Shown here: positions 7,861-16,771 of the stretch, one piece after another
How positions within the stretch are numbered: the first letter of the stretch is position 1
Layout of the letters: the number at the start of each line of letters is the position of its first letter
From: Ramlibacter cellulosilyticus
Lineage (GTDB): Bacteria > Pseudomonadota > Gammaproteobacteria > Burkholderiales > Burkholderiaceae_C
Length of the DNA: 64,000 nucleotides
Assembly (NCBI RefSeq): GCF_014297465.1
Contig: NZ_JACORT010000001.1
Span: forward strand, 496,001-560,000
Direction: 5' to 3'
Position numbers and translations under genes: made by a program
The notes under the pieces: generated by a model
What the model saw: the letters and a program-made list of their open reading frames with translations, nothing else
The model's database searches: none
What the model was told of the DNA's origin: nothing

Positions 7861-8604
7861 TCAGGCCTTGCCCTGCGCCGCGACGGCGGCGGCCGCCCGG
7901 GCTGCCGCTTCCGCGTCGCCGAGATAGTAGTGGCGGATGGGCTTCAGGTCCGTATCCAGTTCGTAAACGAGCGGGATTCCGTTGGGAATGTTCAGGCCCA
8001 CGATGTCCTGGTCGGAGATGCCGTCCAGGTACTTCACCAGCGCCCGGATGGAGTTGCCGTGCGCTGCGACCACGATGCGCTTGCCGGCGCGGATCGCCGG
8101 CGCCATGGATTCGTTCCAGAACGGCAGCACGCGCGCCACGGTGTCCTTCAGGCACTCGGTGCGCGGCATCTCCTCGGGCTTCAGCTTGTCGTAGCGGCGG
8201 TCGCCGCGCTCCCAGCGGGGATCGCCGGCTTCCAGCGCCGGCGGCGGGGTGTCGTAGCTGCGGCGCCAGACGAGGACCTGCTCGTCGCCGTATTTCTTGG
8301 CCGTCTCCGCCTTGTTCAGGCCCTGCAGCGCGCCGTAGTGGCGCTCGTTGAGGCGCCACGAGTGCACCACCGGCAGCCAGGTGCGGTCCATCTCGTCGAG
8401 GACGTGCCACAGCGTGCGGGTGGCGCGCTTGAGCACGCTCGTGTAGCAGAGGTCGAAGTCGTAGCCCTCCTGCTTCAGCAGCCGGCCGGCCATCACCGCC
8501 TGCTCCAGCCCCAGCGGCGTGAGGTCCACGTCGGTCCAGCCGGTGAAGCGGTTTTCCAGGTTCCAGGTCGATTCGCCGTGGCGGATCAGGACGAGCTTGT
8601 GCAT
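7861..8604 (-). CDS. gpmA: 2,3-bisphosphoglycerate-dependent phosphoglycerate mutase
   Basis: 247 residues, the normal length for dPGM. It opens [20 protein letters not shown] with the phospho-accepting histidine in the RHG motif, followed by [13 protein letters not shown] and later the second histidine in [16 protein letters not shown]. It interconverts 3- and 2-phosphoglycerate in glycolysis/gluconeogenesis in the cytoplasm. The ATG at 8604 is chosen over 8616 because family members start [10 protein letters not shown]. It is divergent from the rhodanese gene (86-bp gap). Confidence 0.97.
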   Translation of the reverse strand: MHKLVLIRHGESTWNLENRFTGWTDVDLTPLGLEQAVMAGRLLKQEGYDFDLCYTSVLKRATRTLWHVLDEMDRTWLPVVHSWRLNERHYGALQGLNKAETAKKYGDEQVLVWRRSYDTPPPALEAGDPRWERGDRRYDKLKPEEMPRTECLKDTVARVLPFWNESMAPAIRAGKRIVVAAHGNSIRALVKYLDGISDQDIVGLNIPNGIPLVYELDTDLKPIRHYYLGDAEAAARAAAAVAAQGKA

Positions 8605-8690
8605 GGTCGGTCGCAAGGTGAGGGGAAACCCGCCATTCTAGAATTGCGGGTTGTCCGGCAGCGGCCGGGCGTAGAACAGGAAGAGTTTGA

Positions 8691-9107
8691 ATGGATGTCT
8701 TGCCGTTTCTGATGCACAACTGGGCGCTGGTGCTGATCGCCGTCGTCTCCGGCACCCTGCTGCTCGCGCCCGGCGTCATGGCCGGCGCCCGCTCGGGCCT
8801 GACGCCCGGCAACGCGGTGCAGTTGATCAACCGCGACAAGGCGGTGGTGGTGGACGTGGGCGAGTCCGACGAGTTCGCGGCGGGCCACATCGTCGGCGCG
8901 CGCAACATCCCCGTGGCCGACTTCGAGAAGCGCCTGCCCGAGGTGGTGAAGAACAAGGCCGTGCCGCTCATCCTGGTGTGCGCCTCGGGCGCCCGGGCGC
9001 AGCGCTGCCTGGCCACGGCGAAATCCCTCGGGTACGAAAAGGCTGTCGCGATCGCGGGCGGAATGCGTGCGTGGAAAGAGGCTAATCTCCCGGTCGAGAA
9101 AAACTGA
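8691..9107 (+). CDS. Membrane-anchored rhodanese-like sulfurtransferase
   Basis: 138 residues. An N-terminal membrane helix (about 8-28, NWALVLIAVVSGTLLLAPGV) anchors a single rhodanese domain (about 38-135) with the active-site cysteine loop LVCASGARAQR and the conserved DVGESDEFAAGHIVGARNIP. Single-domain rhodaneses carry persulfide sulfur; in many proteobacteria this gene precedes grxC and secB as in E. coli yibN-grxC-secB. The gene order here (rhodanese, grxC, secB, gpsA) reproduces that conserved cluster, supporting a YibN-like identity. Confidence 0.92.
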   Translation: MDVLPFLMHNWALVLIAVVSGTLLLAPGVMAGARSGLTPGNAVQLINRDKAVVVDVGESDEFAAGHIVGARNIPVADFEKRLPEVVKNKAVPLILVCASGARAQRCLATAKSLGYEKAVAIAGGMRAWKEANLPVEKN

Positions 9108-9128
9108 ACCTCGCGCCACGATAGACCC

Positions 9129-9395
9129 ATGCAGCCCGTCAAGATGTACACCACGGCCGTTTGCCCCTACTGCATCCGTGCCAAGCAGATCCTCAAGTCC
9201 AAGGGCGTCGCCGAGATCGAGGAGATCCGCATCGACATGCAGCCCGAGGAGCGCGCGAAGATGATGGAGATCACCGGCCGCCGCACCGTGCCGCAGATCT
9301 TCATCGGCAGCACCCACGTGGGCGGCTGCGACGACCTGGTCGCGCTCGACGGGCGCGGCGGGCTCGTCCCGCTGCTCAACGGCAGCGCCGCCTGA
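9129..9395 (+). CDS. grxC: Glutaredoxin 3
   Basis: 88 residues with the dithiol active site CPYC near the N-terminus ([19 protein letters not shown]), the cis-proline TVPQIF and the glutathione-binding GGCDDL. It is the usual length of GrxC. It reduces protein disulfides and glutathione mixed disulfides in the cytoplasm using glutathione. It lies 21 bp after the rhodanese gene in the conserved rhodanese-grxC-secB-gpsA order and is followed by a good intrinsic terminator at 9447-9476. Confidence 0.96.
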   Translation: MQPVKMYTTAVCPYCIRAKQILKSKGVAEIEEIRIDMQPEERAKMMEITGRRTVPQIFIGSTHVGGCDDLVALDGRGGLVPLLNGSAA

Positions 9396-9446
9396 GCCGG
9401 GGCCTCCCGGCGGCCTGCGACATAATCGCGGCCTGACACGCACTGC

Positions 9447-9476
9447 GCCCGCCGGAGCGTTCCCGGCGGGCTTTTT
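9447..9476 (+). terminator. Intrinsic terminator between grxC and secB
   Basis: Nine-base-pair stem GCCCGCCGG / CCGGCGGGC followed by TTTTT. It separates grxC from secB, so secB probably has its own promoter or depends on read-through. Confidence 0.8.
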
Positions 9477-9501
9477 CATTTCGCTTCGAAAGGCATTGGC
9501 C

Positions 9502-9969
9502 ATGGCCGACAACAACGATCCCGTTTTCCAGATCCAGCGCGTCTACATGAAGGAGGCTTCGCTGGAGCAGCCGAATTCGCCGGCCATCCTGCTGGAGCAG
9601 GAGCAGCCGTCCGTGGACATCCAGCTGGGCGTCGAGGCGCAGCAGGCGGCGGAAGGCATGTTCGAGGTGTCCGTGTCCGCCACCGTGACGACGAAGATCA
9701 AGGACCGCACCGTCTTCCTGGTGGAAGTGAAGCAGGCCGGCATCTTCGAGATCCGCAACCTGCCCGCCGAGCAGATGCAGGCCGTCATGGGCATCGCGTG
9801 CCCGCAGATCGTGTACCCGTACCTGCGCTCCAACGTCGCCGACGTGATCACGCGCGCCGGCTTCCCGCCGGTGCACCTCGCCGAGATCAACTTCCAGGCC
9901 ATGTACGAGCAGCAGCAGGCGGAGCAGCAGCAGGCCGGCGGCGCCTCGCGCATCATCACCAACGCCTGA
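9502..9969 (+). CDS. secB: Protein-export chaperone SecB
   Basis: 155 residues from the ATG at 9502 ([20 protein letters not shown]); a TTG six bases earlier is also in frame. It contains the conserved [19 protein letters not shown] segment and C-terminal [32 protein letters not shown]. SecB is a cytoplasmic tetramer that keeps preproteins unfolded and hands them to SecA. It lies between grxC and gpsA, as in many beta- and gammaproteobacteria. Confidence 0.97.
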   Translation: MADNNDPVFQIQRVYMKEASLEQPNSPAILLEQEQPSVDIQLGVEAQQAAEGMFEVSVSATVTTKIKDRTVFLVEVKQAGIFEIRNLPAEQMQAVMGIACPQIVYPYLRSNVADVITRAGFPPVHLAEINFQAMYEQQQAEQQQAGGASRIITNA

Positions 9970-9988
9970 TCCTCCCGGGCCGCGCGCG

Positions 9989-11005
9989 ATGGACATCCTG
10001 GTGCTCGGGGCCGGCGCCTGGGGCACGGCGCTGGCCATCAGCGCGGGCGCGCGCCACCGCGTGACGCTGTGGGCGCGCGACGCGGCACAGGCCGCGACGC
10101 TCGCCGCGCGGCGCGAGAACCTCACCTATCTCCCTGGCTACCGCCTCCCTGCAGGCGTGGTGGTGGCCGACCCTTCCGCAGGCGAGCTCGCCGCGCTCGC
10201 GGCACGCCATGAGCTCGTGATCGTCGCGACGCCCATGGCGGGCCTGCGCGACATGCTCGTCGCCCTGCGCGAGTGCCCGCGGCCCGTCGCCTGGCTGTGC
10301 AAGGGCTTCGAAACGCCCCGCACGCAGCCTTACGGACTGCTGGGGCACGAGATCCGCGCCGAAGTCGCGCCGCGGCTGGCGGCCGGCGTGCTGAGCGGCC
10401 CCAGCTTCGCGCAGGAAGTCGCCAACGCGCAGCCCACGGCGCTGGTGGCCGCGAGCGGCACGGCATCCGTCCGCGATGCACTCGTCGCTGCCTTCCATGG
10501 CCCCGCGATGCGCGTCTACGCCAACGACGACATGCCGGGCGTGGAAGTGGGCGGCGCCGTCAAGAACGTGCTCGCCATCGCCACGGGCCTGTGCGACGGG
10601 CTGGCGCTGGGGCTCAATGCCCGCGCCGCCCTGGTGACCCGCGGCCTCGCCGAAATGACGCGGCTGGGCCTCGCGCTCGGCGCGCGCGCCGACACCTTCA
10701 TGGGCCTCTCCGGCCTGGGCGACCTCGTGCTCACGGCGACCGGCGACCTGAGCCGCAACCGGCGCGTGGGCCTGCTGCTGGCGGAAGGCCGCACCTTGCA
10801 GCAGGCGGTGGAGTCGCTGGGGCACGTCGCCGAAGGCGTGTACAGCGCGCGCACGGTCGTGGAGCGCGCACGGCGCCTGGGTGTGGACATGCCGATCGCC
10901 CGCGCCGTGGTGGACCTGCTGGATGGCCGCCTCGCGCCCGCGCAGGCCGTGGCCACCCTCATGGGGCGCGACCCCGCCGCCGAAAATATTCCGCCGGTTG
11001 CATAG
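9989..11005 (+). CDS. gpsA: NAD(P)H-dependent glycerol-3-phosphate dehydrogenase
   Basis: 338 residues with the N-terminal dinucleotide-binding loop [10 protein letters not shown], the CKGFE and [10 protein letters not shown] motifs, the catalytic Lys in [13 protein letters not shown] and the GLGDLVLT segment. It reduces dihydroxyacetone phosphate to sn-glycerol-3-phosphate for phospholipid synthesis. It starts 19 bp after secB and is probably co-transcribed with it. Confidence 0.97.
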   Translation: MDILVLGAGAWGTALAISAGARHRVTLWARDAAQAATLAARRENLTYLPGYRLPAGVVVADPSAGELAALAARHELVIVATPMAGLRDMLVALRECPRPVAWLCKGFETPRTQPYGLLGHEIRAEVAPRLAAGVLSGPSFAQEVANAQPTALVAASGTASVRDALVAAFHGPAMRVYANDDMPGVEVGGAVKNVLAIATGLCDGLALGLNARAALVTRGLAEMTRLGLALGARADTFMGLSGLGDLVLTATGDLSRNRRVGLLLAEGRTLQQAVESLGHVAEGVYSARTVVERARRLGVDMPIARAVVDLLDGRLAPAQAVATLMGRDPAAENIPPVA

Positions 11006-11073
11006 GGAGCTTCCCGCTGGCGCGGGGCCATGGCGGGGCTAGCCTGAGCGCTTCCCCAACGAATGGAGCTTCC

Positions 11074-11730
11074 ATGCAGCGATCCCTTGCCGTCCTTGCC
11101 CTGGCCGTGGCCACCGGGGGCCTCGCCAGCTGCAGCAGCATGAACGAGATGATGGGCCGCGGCCCGAGCTTCTTCGTCACCAGCGCGAACCCCGGGCGGG
11201 GCGCGGACTTCGGCGGCCTCGCGGGCGCCGACGCGCACTGCCAGAACCTCGCGAGCAGCGCGGGCTACGGCAGCCGCACCTGGCGTGCGTACCTGAGCAC
11301 CACCGGCGCGAACCCGGTGAACGCGCGCGACCGCATCGGCAAGGGCCCCTGGTACAACGTGAAGGGCGTGCAGATCGCGGGCAGCGTGGACGAACTGCAC
11401 GGCACCAACCAGCTCGCGAAGGAAACGGCGCTCACGGAACGCGGCGAGATGGTGATGGGCCGCGGCGATGCGGTGAACCTGCACGACGTGCTCACCGGCT
11501 CCACGCCCGAGGGCCGCGCGACGGTCGGCGGCAGCGCGGACACCACCTGCGGCAACTGGACGCGCAGTGGCGACGGGTCCGCGATCGTGGGGCACCACGA
11601 CCGGCAAGGCCTGCGCGACGACGCGCCCTCGAGGTCGTGGAATTCGTCGCACGGGACCCGCGGTTGCGGGATGGATGCGCTGAAGTCGACCGGTGGAGGT
11701 GGGCTGCTGTATTGCTTCGCGGCGAACTGA
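11074..11730 (+). CDS. Lipoprotein with DUF1554/endostatin-like repeat signature
   Basis: 218 residues. The N-terminus (MQRSLAVLALAVATGGLASC) is a lipoprotein signal with lipobox LASC. The mature part carries GLAGADAHCQNLASSAG, WRAYLSTT and the C-terminal HDRQG ... WNSSHGTRGCG ... LLYCFAAN. The Gly-Ala-Asp-x-x-Cys plus Trp-Arg-Ala-Tyr-Leu-Ser pattern resembles the DUF1554/endostatin-like (C-type-lectin-like fold) domain of secreted bacterial proteins. That assignment is from memory of the motif, not a search. Four cysteines could form two disulfides. It follows gpsA by 68 bp, so it could be its own unit. A large palindrome follows the stop. Confidence 0.78.
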   Translation: MQRSLAVLALAVATGGLASCSSMNEMMGRGPSFFVTSANPGRGADFGGLAGADAHCQNLASSAGYGSRTWRAYLSTTGANPVNARDRIGKGPWYNVKGVQIAGSVDELHGTNQLAKETALTERGEMVMGRGDAVNLHDVLTGSTPEGRATVGGSADTTCGNWTRSGDGSAIVGHHDRQGLRDDAPSRSWNSSHGTRGCGMDALKSTGGGGLLYCFAAN

Positions 11731-11744
11731 GCCGCTTCGCGGGC

Positions 11745-11854
11745 GGTGGGGTTCGCTTCGCTCACCGTCCGCGGCTTTCGCCGCGCCACCCTACACCTTG
11801 GCGCATCCCTGTAGGGTGGCGCGCCAGCGGCAGGTGAGCGAAGCGAACCCCACC
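11745..11854. repeat. Long palindromic repeat between convergent genes (GGTGGGGTTCGC type)
   Basis: Outer arms GGTGGGGTTCGCTTCGCTCA... (11745-11766) and 11833-11854 are perfect 22-base reverse complements; an inner pair built on GCGCCACCCTAC / GTAGGGTGGCGC is also complementary. It fills the space between the lipoprotein gene and the thioredoxin-like gene, which converge. It is related in style (GTAGG-GGG, GCGAAGCG) but not identical to the GTAGGCTGGGTT family. Confidence 0.8.
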
Positions 11855-11858
11855 GCGC

Positions 11859-12176
11859 TCACGCCACCTTCGCGAACGCCTCCCGCACCTCGTCCAGGTT
11901 CCCCGGCCGCGTCACCCGCGCAACCTCCTGCCCATCCTTCAGGAAGATCAGCGTCGGCCACAGCTTCACCCGGAAGCTGCGTCCGAGCGGCCGGCCGGGG
12001 CCGTCTTCCACCTTGATGTGGCGCACGTCCGGGTGCGACGCGAAGGCACCCGCGATCAACGGCTGGGCCGCGCGGCACCAGCCGCACCACCCGGTGCCGA
12101 ACTCCAGCACGGTCGCGCCGGCGAGGGCGTCGACCTCCTCGCGCGACGGGGCGCTCGTGGCGTAGCTCGTTTCCAT
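11859..12176 (-). CDS. Thioredoxin-family protein
   Basis: 105 residues from the ATG at 12176 (METSYATSAPSREEVDALAG). The redox site is WCGWC in VLEFGTGWCGWCRAAQPLI, unusual in having Gly-Trp instead of Gly-Pro between the cysteines, and the cis-proline lies in KLWPTLIFLKDGQ. It is probably a cytoplasmic thiol-disulfide exchanger; no signal peptide is seen. It may form an operon with the thioesterase gene (62-bp gap). The stop codon is only 4 bp from the palindrome at 11745-11854. Confidence 0.9.
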   Translation of the reverse strand: METSYATSAPSREEVDALAGATVLEFGTGWCGWCRAAQPLIAGAFASHPDVRHIKVEDGPGRPLGRSFRVKLWPTLIFLKDGQEVARVTRPGNLDEVREAFAKVA

Positions 12177-12238
12177 GGACCGATTGTCGGGCAGCGGCGC
12201 GGGGCGCGCGTCGGCCGCCCCCGGCAACCCGTGTGGGC

Positions 12239-12637
12239 CTAATCCAGCACGAGCTGCGTCTGCGTCACCACCGAGCAGAGCTTGCCTTCCGCATTGCGGA
12301 TGGACGTCTGCCAGACCATCGTCGTGCGGCCGCGGTGCAGCGCCACGCTCTCGCCGGTGACCACCGTGTCGACCTTCGCCCCGCCGATGAACTTGGTGCT
12401 GGAGTCGGTGGTCGTCGTGCGCTTGCCCTTCGGCAGGTTCAGCACCGTCCCGACCGCGCCCAGCGTGTCGGCGAAGGCCATGTGGGCGCCCCCGTGCAGG
12501 ATGCCGCCCGCGGTGCACAGATCCGGACGCACGCGCATGGTGGCGACGACGCGCCCGGGCGTCGCCTCGGTGAGTTCCACGCCCATGAGGCCGGGAAAGA
12601 GCGGTTGCAGCAGGGCCTGGAGCTGGTCGACGGTCAT
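12239..12637 (-). CDS. PaaI-type hotdog-fold thioesterase
   Basis: 132 residues. It has the hotdog hallmark [20 protein letters not shown], with the conserved HGG followed by an acidic residue in the central helix, and a C-terminal beta strand set ([17 protein letters not shown] ... [21 protein letters not shown]). These enzymes hydrolyse acyl- or aryl-CoA thioesters; the substrate cannot be told from sequence. The start at 12637 ([20 protein letters not shown]) gives a normal-length protein. It is divergent from nadC (81-bp gap). Confidence 0.9.
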   Translation of the reverse strand: MTVDQLQALLQPLFPGLMGVELTEATPGRVVATMRVRPDLCTAGGILHGGAHMAFADTLGAVGTVLNLPKGKRTTTTDSSTKFIGGAKVDTVVTGESVALHRGRTTMVWQTSIRNAEGKLCSVVTQTQLVLD

Positions 12638-12718
12638 GCGGGTCCTCCGGCCGGCGACTGTACTGCCGCGATGAGCGTCGCGCCAGCAGGGGCCTGCCCG
12701 AGCCGGTATGCTCGCCCC

Positions 12719-13585
12719 ATGCGTTCCGTGTTCGATTTCTCTCCTGCCGCCATCGCGCGGCTCGCGCGCGACGACGCCGCCCGCGCGCTCGCCGAAGACG
12801 TCGGCGACGGCGACCTGACGGCCGCCCTGGTGGACCCTGCCCGCCGCGCGCAGGCGCGGGTCCTGGCCCGCGAGGCCGCGGTGATCTGCGGCGCGCCCTG
12901 GGCCGAGTCGGCCTTGCGCCAGGTGGACCCCGATGCGCGCATCCGCTGGCTGGTGGGCGAGGGCGAGCGCTGCGCCGCCGACCAGGTCGTGCTGGAGGTG
13001 GAAGGCAGCGCGCGCGGCCTGCTCACGGCCGAGCGGACGATGCTCAACTTCCTGCAGCTGCTGAGCGCGGTCGCCACCAAGACGGCGAGCTACGTGGACG
13101 CGGTGCGCGGCACGCGCGCGCAGATCGTGGACACCCGCAAGACGCTGCCGGGGCTGCGCCTCGCGCAGAAGTACGCGGTGAAGGCCGGTGGCGGCACCAA
13201 CCACCGCATCGGGCTCTACGACGCGGTGCTGATCAAGGAAAACCACATCGCGGCGGCCGGGGGCGTGACCGCGGTGCTGCAGGCGGCGCAGCGTGTCGCG
13301 GCGCGCGCGGTGTTCGTCGAGATCGAGGTCGAGACGCTGGAGCAGCTGCGGGAGGCGCTGGATGCCGGCGCGAAGATGGTCCTCCTGGACAACATGGACC
13401 TGCCCACGCTGCGCGAGGCCGTGCGCATCAACGCCGGCCGCGCCATCCTGGAGATCTCCGGCGGCGTCACCTTCGAGCGCCTGCGCGAGCTTGCGGAAAC
13501 CGGCGTCGACCGCATCTCCATCGGAACCCTGACGAAGGACGTGAAAGCCACGGACTTCTCCATGCGTCTCAAGGAAATCGGATGA
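12719..13585 (+). CDS. nadC: Nicotinate-nucleotide pyrophosphorylase (carboxylating)
   Basis: 288 residues, normal for NadC. It has [32 protein letters not shown], the [21 protein letters not shown] loop (phosphoribosyl/quinolinate binding) and the KENHI and DNMDL motifs. It converts quinolinate and PRPP to nicotinate mononucleotide in de novo NAD synthesis. The start is the ATG at 12719; earlier in-frame starts would overlap the divergent thioesterase gene. It overlaps nadA by 4 bp (ATGA), indicating coupled translation. Confidence 0.97.
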   Translation: MRSVFDFSPAAIARLARDDAARALAEDVGDGDLTAALVDPARRAQARVLAREAAVICGAPWAESALRQVDPDARIRWLVGEGERCAADQVVLEVEGSARGLLTAERTMLNFLQLLSAVATKTASYVDAVRGTRAQIVDTRKTLPGLRLAQKYAVKAGGGTNHRIGLYDAVLIKENHIAAAGGVTAVLQAAQRVAARAVFVEIEVETLEQLREALDAGAKMVLLDNMDLPTLREAVRINAGRAILEISGGVTFERLRELAETGVDRISIGTLTKDVKATDFSMRLKEIG

Positions 13586-14700
13586 GTGCCGTGATCCCCC
13601 TCAAGGAAGTCGAATACGAACACCCGCTGCCGGGCAATGCGTGCGACACGAAGTACGCGTGGGCGCGCGTGCCGGTGGAGCCCTCGCCGGCGGAGCGCAC
13701 GGCGCTGAAGGACAAGATCAAGCGGCTGCTGAAGGAACGCAACGCGGTCATGGTCTCGCACTACTACGTGCACCCGGACCTGCAGGACCTCGCCGAGGAA
13801 ACGGGCGGCATCGTCAGCGACTCGCTGGAGATGGCGCGCTTCGGGCGCGACCACGCGGCGCAGACGCTCGTCGTGTCCGGCGTGAAGTTCATGGGCGAGA
13901 CGGCGAAGATCCTGTCGCCGGAAAAGCGCGTGCTGATGCCCGACCTGGACGCGACCTGCTCGCTGGACCTCGGCTGCCCGGAAGACGAGTTCGACGCGTT
14001 CTGCCGCCAGCACCCGGACCGCACGGTGGTGGTGTACGCGAACACGAGCGCCGCGGTGAAGGCGCGTTCGGACTGGCTGGTGACTTCCAGCTGCGCCCTC
14101 GACATCGTGGGCGCCCTCAAGGCCAAGGGCCACAAGATCCTGTGGGCCCCGGACAAGCACCTGGGCAGCTACATCCAGCGCGAGACCGGCGCCGACATGG
14201 TGTTCTGGAACGGCTCGTGCATCGTGCACGACGAGTTCAAGGCCTTCGAGCTGGAGGACCTGAAGAAGCAGTACCCGGACGCGAAGGTGCTGGTGCACCC
14301 CGAGTCGCCCGCCGACGTGGTGGCGCTCGCCGATGCGGTGGGATCGACCTCCGCCATCCTGAAGGCGGCGCGGGAGATGGACGCCAGGGAGTTCATCGTC
14401 GCCACCGACAACGGGATGATGCACAAGCTGCGCACGCTCAACCCCGGCAAGGTGTTCATCGAGGCGCCGACGGCGGGCAACAGCGCCACGTGCAAGAGCT
14501 GCGCGCATTGCCCGTGGATGGCGATGAACGGCCTGGCGGGGCTGGCGCACGTGCTGGAGACGGGCGCGAACGAAGTCTTCGTCGACCCGGCGCTCGGCGA
14601 GCGCGCGCGCGTGCCGATCGACCGGATGCTGGCCTTCACGGCGGCCCTGAAGGCGGGGCAGCCGGCGGGGGCGCTGGTGCCGAACATCGGCGCGGCTTGA
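13582..14700 (+). CDS. nadA: Quinolinate synthase A
   Basis: 372 residues. Three regions supply the cysteines for the oxygen-sensitive [4Fe-4S] cluster (the [19 protein letters not shown] and [10 protein letters not shown] segments), and [17 protein letters not shown] is the conserved active-site opening. It condenses iminoaspartate (made by NadB, encoded at 17.6-19.2 kb) with dihydroxyacetone phosphate to quinolinate, which NadC then uses. It is the second gene of a nadCA operon, followed by tandem palindromic repeats. Confidence 0.97.
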   Translation: MSAVIPLKEVEYEHPLPGNACDTKYAWARVPVEPSPAERTALKDKIKRLLKERNAVMVSHYYVHPDLQDLAEETGGIVSDSLEMARFGRDHAAQTLVVSGVKFMGETAKILSPEKRVLMPDLDATCSLDLGCPEDEFDAFCRQHPDRTVVVYANTSAAVKARSDWLVTSSCALDIVGALKAKGHKILWAPDKHLGSYIQRETGADMVFWNGSCIVHDEFKAFELEDLKKQYPDAKVLVHPESPADVVALADAVGSTSAILKAAREMDAREFIVATDNGMMHKLRTLNPGKVFIEAPTAGNSATCKSCAHCPWMAMNGLAGLAHVLETGANEVFVDPALGERARVPIDRMLAFTAALKAGQPAGALVPNIGAA

Positions 14701-14703
14701 GGC

Positions 14704-14880
14704 GGTGATCGCTGGGGTGCGCTTCGCGCAACCCAGCCTACGCGCCGCGCCAGCCCCTAGGCTGGGTTTCGCGCCAGGTGATCGCTGGGGTGCGCTTCGC
14801 GCAACCCAGCCTACGACCGTTCACGCGCCACCGCGCCCGCCGTAGCCCCGTAGGCTGGGTTTCGCGCCAGCGAACCCCAG
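14704..14880. repeat. Tandem pair of GTAGGCTGGGTT-family palindromic repeats
   Basis: Two units lie head-to-tail. A 39-base segment at 14704-14742 (GGTGATCGCTGGGGTGCGCT...) recurs exactly at 14777-14815, a period of 73 bases. Each is followed by the partner arm (TAGGCTGGGTTTCGCGCCAG at 14758-14777 and 14851-14870). The pair lies between nadA and the convergent gene ending at 14886. The core matches the repeats at 6097 and 46197. Confidence 0.85.
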
Positions 14881-14885
14881 CTTCC

Positions 14886-16667
14886 CTACCGCCTCCCGAT
14901 CCCGAACCGCCACGCCTCGCTGCTCGCCACCAGCGGCACCAGCAGCCAGGCGACGAACGCCTGCGCGATGGCGTGGCGCGACACCTCCATCTTCGGCCCG
15001 TGCAGCGCCCACACGACCGGCGCCCACCCGTAGATGCACAGCAGCAGCGCCGCGGTGAACAGCACCGTGCCGATCGCGAAGCGGCCCTGCAGCCACTGGC
15101 CGGAGCCGGGCACCAGGAAGGATGCGAGCACCGCCTGCCAGGGGCGGCGCGGCGCCAGCGCGATCTCGACCGTGTTGCCGAAGTCGTCCGGCAGCGCCGG
15201 CGACGACATCAGCAGTTGGGCGACGCGGCGCGCGGTGTTCCCGCTGGCGCAGCGCAGGTACAGCGTGGTGCCGGTGGTGAACGTGAGCACCAGGTTCGCC
15301 GGCTGCAGGAGCTGCTGCCACCAGGGCCGGTGCCCGGCCATCTGCCCGGGCGAGCCTGCGAACACCACGGAACGCCGCGGCCACTCGCTCTGCAGCCGGC
15401 GCTCCTTCGCTGCACCGGCGAACAGCAGGATGCGCCGGTTGGTCACGAGCAGCCACCGCGGGCGCCGTCCCGGCAGGTAGACGGCTTCGCGCGGCACTTC
15501 CGACTCCAGCTTCACGCGCTCGAATTCCGCCGGCGACCGCAGCCACGCGATGGCGGGCTCGTTCAGCGCTTCCTCCACTTCGGGCCCGCCGGCGAGCTGG
15601 CGGTGCCGCGCGTAGGCGAGCAGGCCCAGCACGAGCAGCACGGCGGAGAGGGCGAAGGCCTGGCGCGACGCGACCCCCTTCCAGAAGGCACGGTCCTCCC
15701 GCAGCTTGCGGAAGGCGGCGCGCACCTGCACGTCGCCGAACGGCTCGATCTCGTTGCGGTCGGCATCGAAGCGGCGCACCTCGAAGGTGTGGCCGTCCAC
15801 CAGCAGCAGCTGCTTGTTGAACCAGGCCACGTCGCGCAGTTGCGGGATGGTGTCGAGGTTGAACATCGCCTGCGAGCCGTCCGGGAAGACGTCGACCACG
15901 TGCCCGGGTTCCATCAGCGTGCCGAGGCGCGTGACGGTGGCCAGCGGCAGGTCCGTGCCGCCGACCTGCGGACCGCCTTGCGAGGCTATCGCCTCGCCAA
16001 GGAACGGGGTGTCCGGCGGCGCGCGGCGCAGCTGCACGTTCACCTTCACCGCCAGCGTGCGCGCATCCAGCAGGCGCAGCGCGAAGCGGTTGGTGTCCGT
16101 GGTCCACCAGCCTTGCGGCGACCACCACAGGCCGTTGGTGAAGCGGTAGGTGTCCGGCGGCGTGCGCGCGAGCAGGCGCCCTTCGCTGTCGAACAGCACC
16201 ACGGTGTGGCCGCCGCCCGTGGACGCGGCGATGTCGCCTTCCGGCGAAACGGCCAGGTGCACGGCGTGGAGCGGCAGCTTCGCGATGTCGTCCGGCCACT
16301 GCGGCCGGATGGTGCGCACGCGGGCAAAGGTGCGGCGGTCCACCAGCTGCCAGTCGCGGTCGAAGCGGCTCGCGAGCAGCACCTGGTTGCCGGGAGCCAT
16401 CGCCATGTTGCTCACGGCAGCGGTGAAGCCGAGCTCGCGCGCGGTGCGCACGCCGTTGCGGTGGCCCAGGCTGTCCATGATCCAGAGGTCCTCGTCGACC
16501 CCCAGCCACAGCGTGTCCGCGTCGATCGCCTGCAGCGTGACAGGGCCCTGGATCGCGACCCAGCGGCCGTTGGCGTGGAAAGTCGCCGCAATGCCTGCCA
16601 GCGCCAGCACCAGCAGCCCCCCGGCCAGCGCGCGCATCGCGCCGGCCGATTCCCAGATCTTCCGCAT
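14886..16667 (-). CDS. Large membrane protein with propeller-like periplasmic part, unknown function
   Basis: 593 residues. There is an N-terminal membrane helix (about 11-29), then about 300 residues of short beta-rich repeats (IDADTLWLGVDEDLWIMDS, NMAMAPGNQVLLASRF, AVSPEGDIAASTGGG) that look like a beta-propeller, a central membrane helix (about 333-350), a cytoplasmic domain (about 360-510) and a C-terminal helical pair with VPGSGQWLQGRFAIGTVLF, which resembles the TM2-type PG-GQ-Y/L-G motif. I do not recognise the family. It stands alone between nadA and the ClpP-like gene. Starts at Met1 or Met11 are both possible. Confidence 0.75.
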   Translation of the reverse strand: MRKIWESAGAMRALAGGLLVLALAGIAATFHANGRWVAIQGPVTLQAIDADTLWLGVDEDLWIMDSLGHRNGVRTARELGFTAAVSNMAMAPGNQVLLASRFDRDWQLVDRRTFARVRTIRPQWPDDIAKLPLHAVHLAVSPEGDIAASTGGGHTVVLFDSEGRLLARTPPDTYRFTNGLWWSPQGWWTTDTNRFALRLLDARTLAVKVNVQLRRAPPDTPFLGEAIASQGGPQVGGTDLPLATVTRLGTLMEPGHVVDVFPDGSQAMFNLDTIPQLRDVAWFNKQLLLVDGHTFEVRRFDADRNEIEPFGDVQVRAAFRKLREDRAFWKGVASRQAFALSAVLLVLGLLAYARHRQLAGGPEVEEALNEPAIAWLRSPAEFERVKLESEVPREAVYLPGRRPRWLLVTNRRILLFAGAAKERRLQSEWPRRSVVFAGSPGQMAGHRPWWQQLLQPANLVLTFTTGTTLYLRCASGNTARRVAQLLMSSPALPDDFGNTVEIALAPRRPWQAVLASFLVPGSGQWLQGRFAIGTVLFTAALLLCIYGWAPVVWALHGPKMEVSRHAIAQAFVAWLLVPLVASSEAWRFGIGRR

Positions 16668-16771
16668 CCCCGTCCTCGTTCTTGTTGCTTCGTCCCGCCG
16701 CGATTGTCACGGCTGAGGCGCGTCGCCGCCGCGCGCCGTCCGGCGGATGGACAGCCGCGCCGCGTGCGGCT

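Noticed and set aside
14704..14815. CRISPR-like direct repeat (39 bases, period 73)
   Set aside because: Only two copies, the repeat is half of a longer palindrome found elsewhere in the window, and there are no cas genes.
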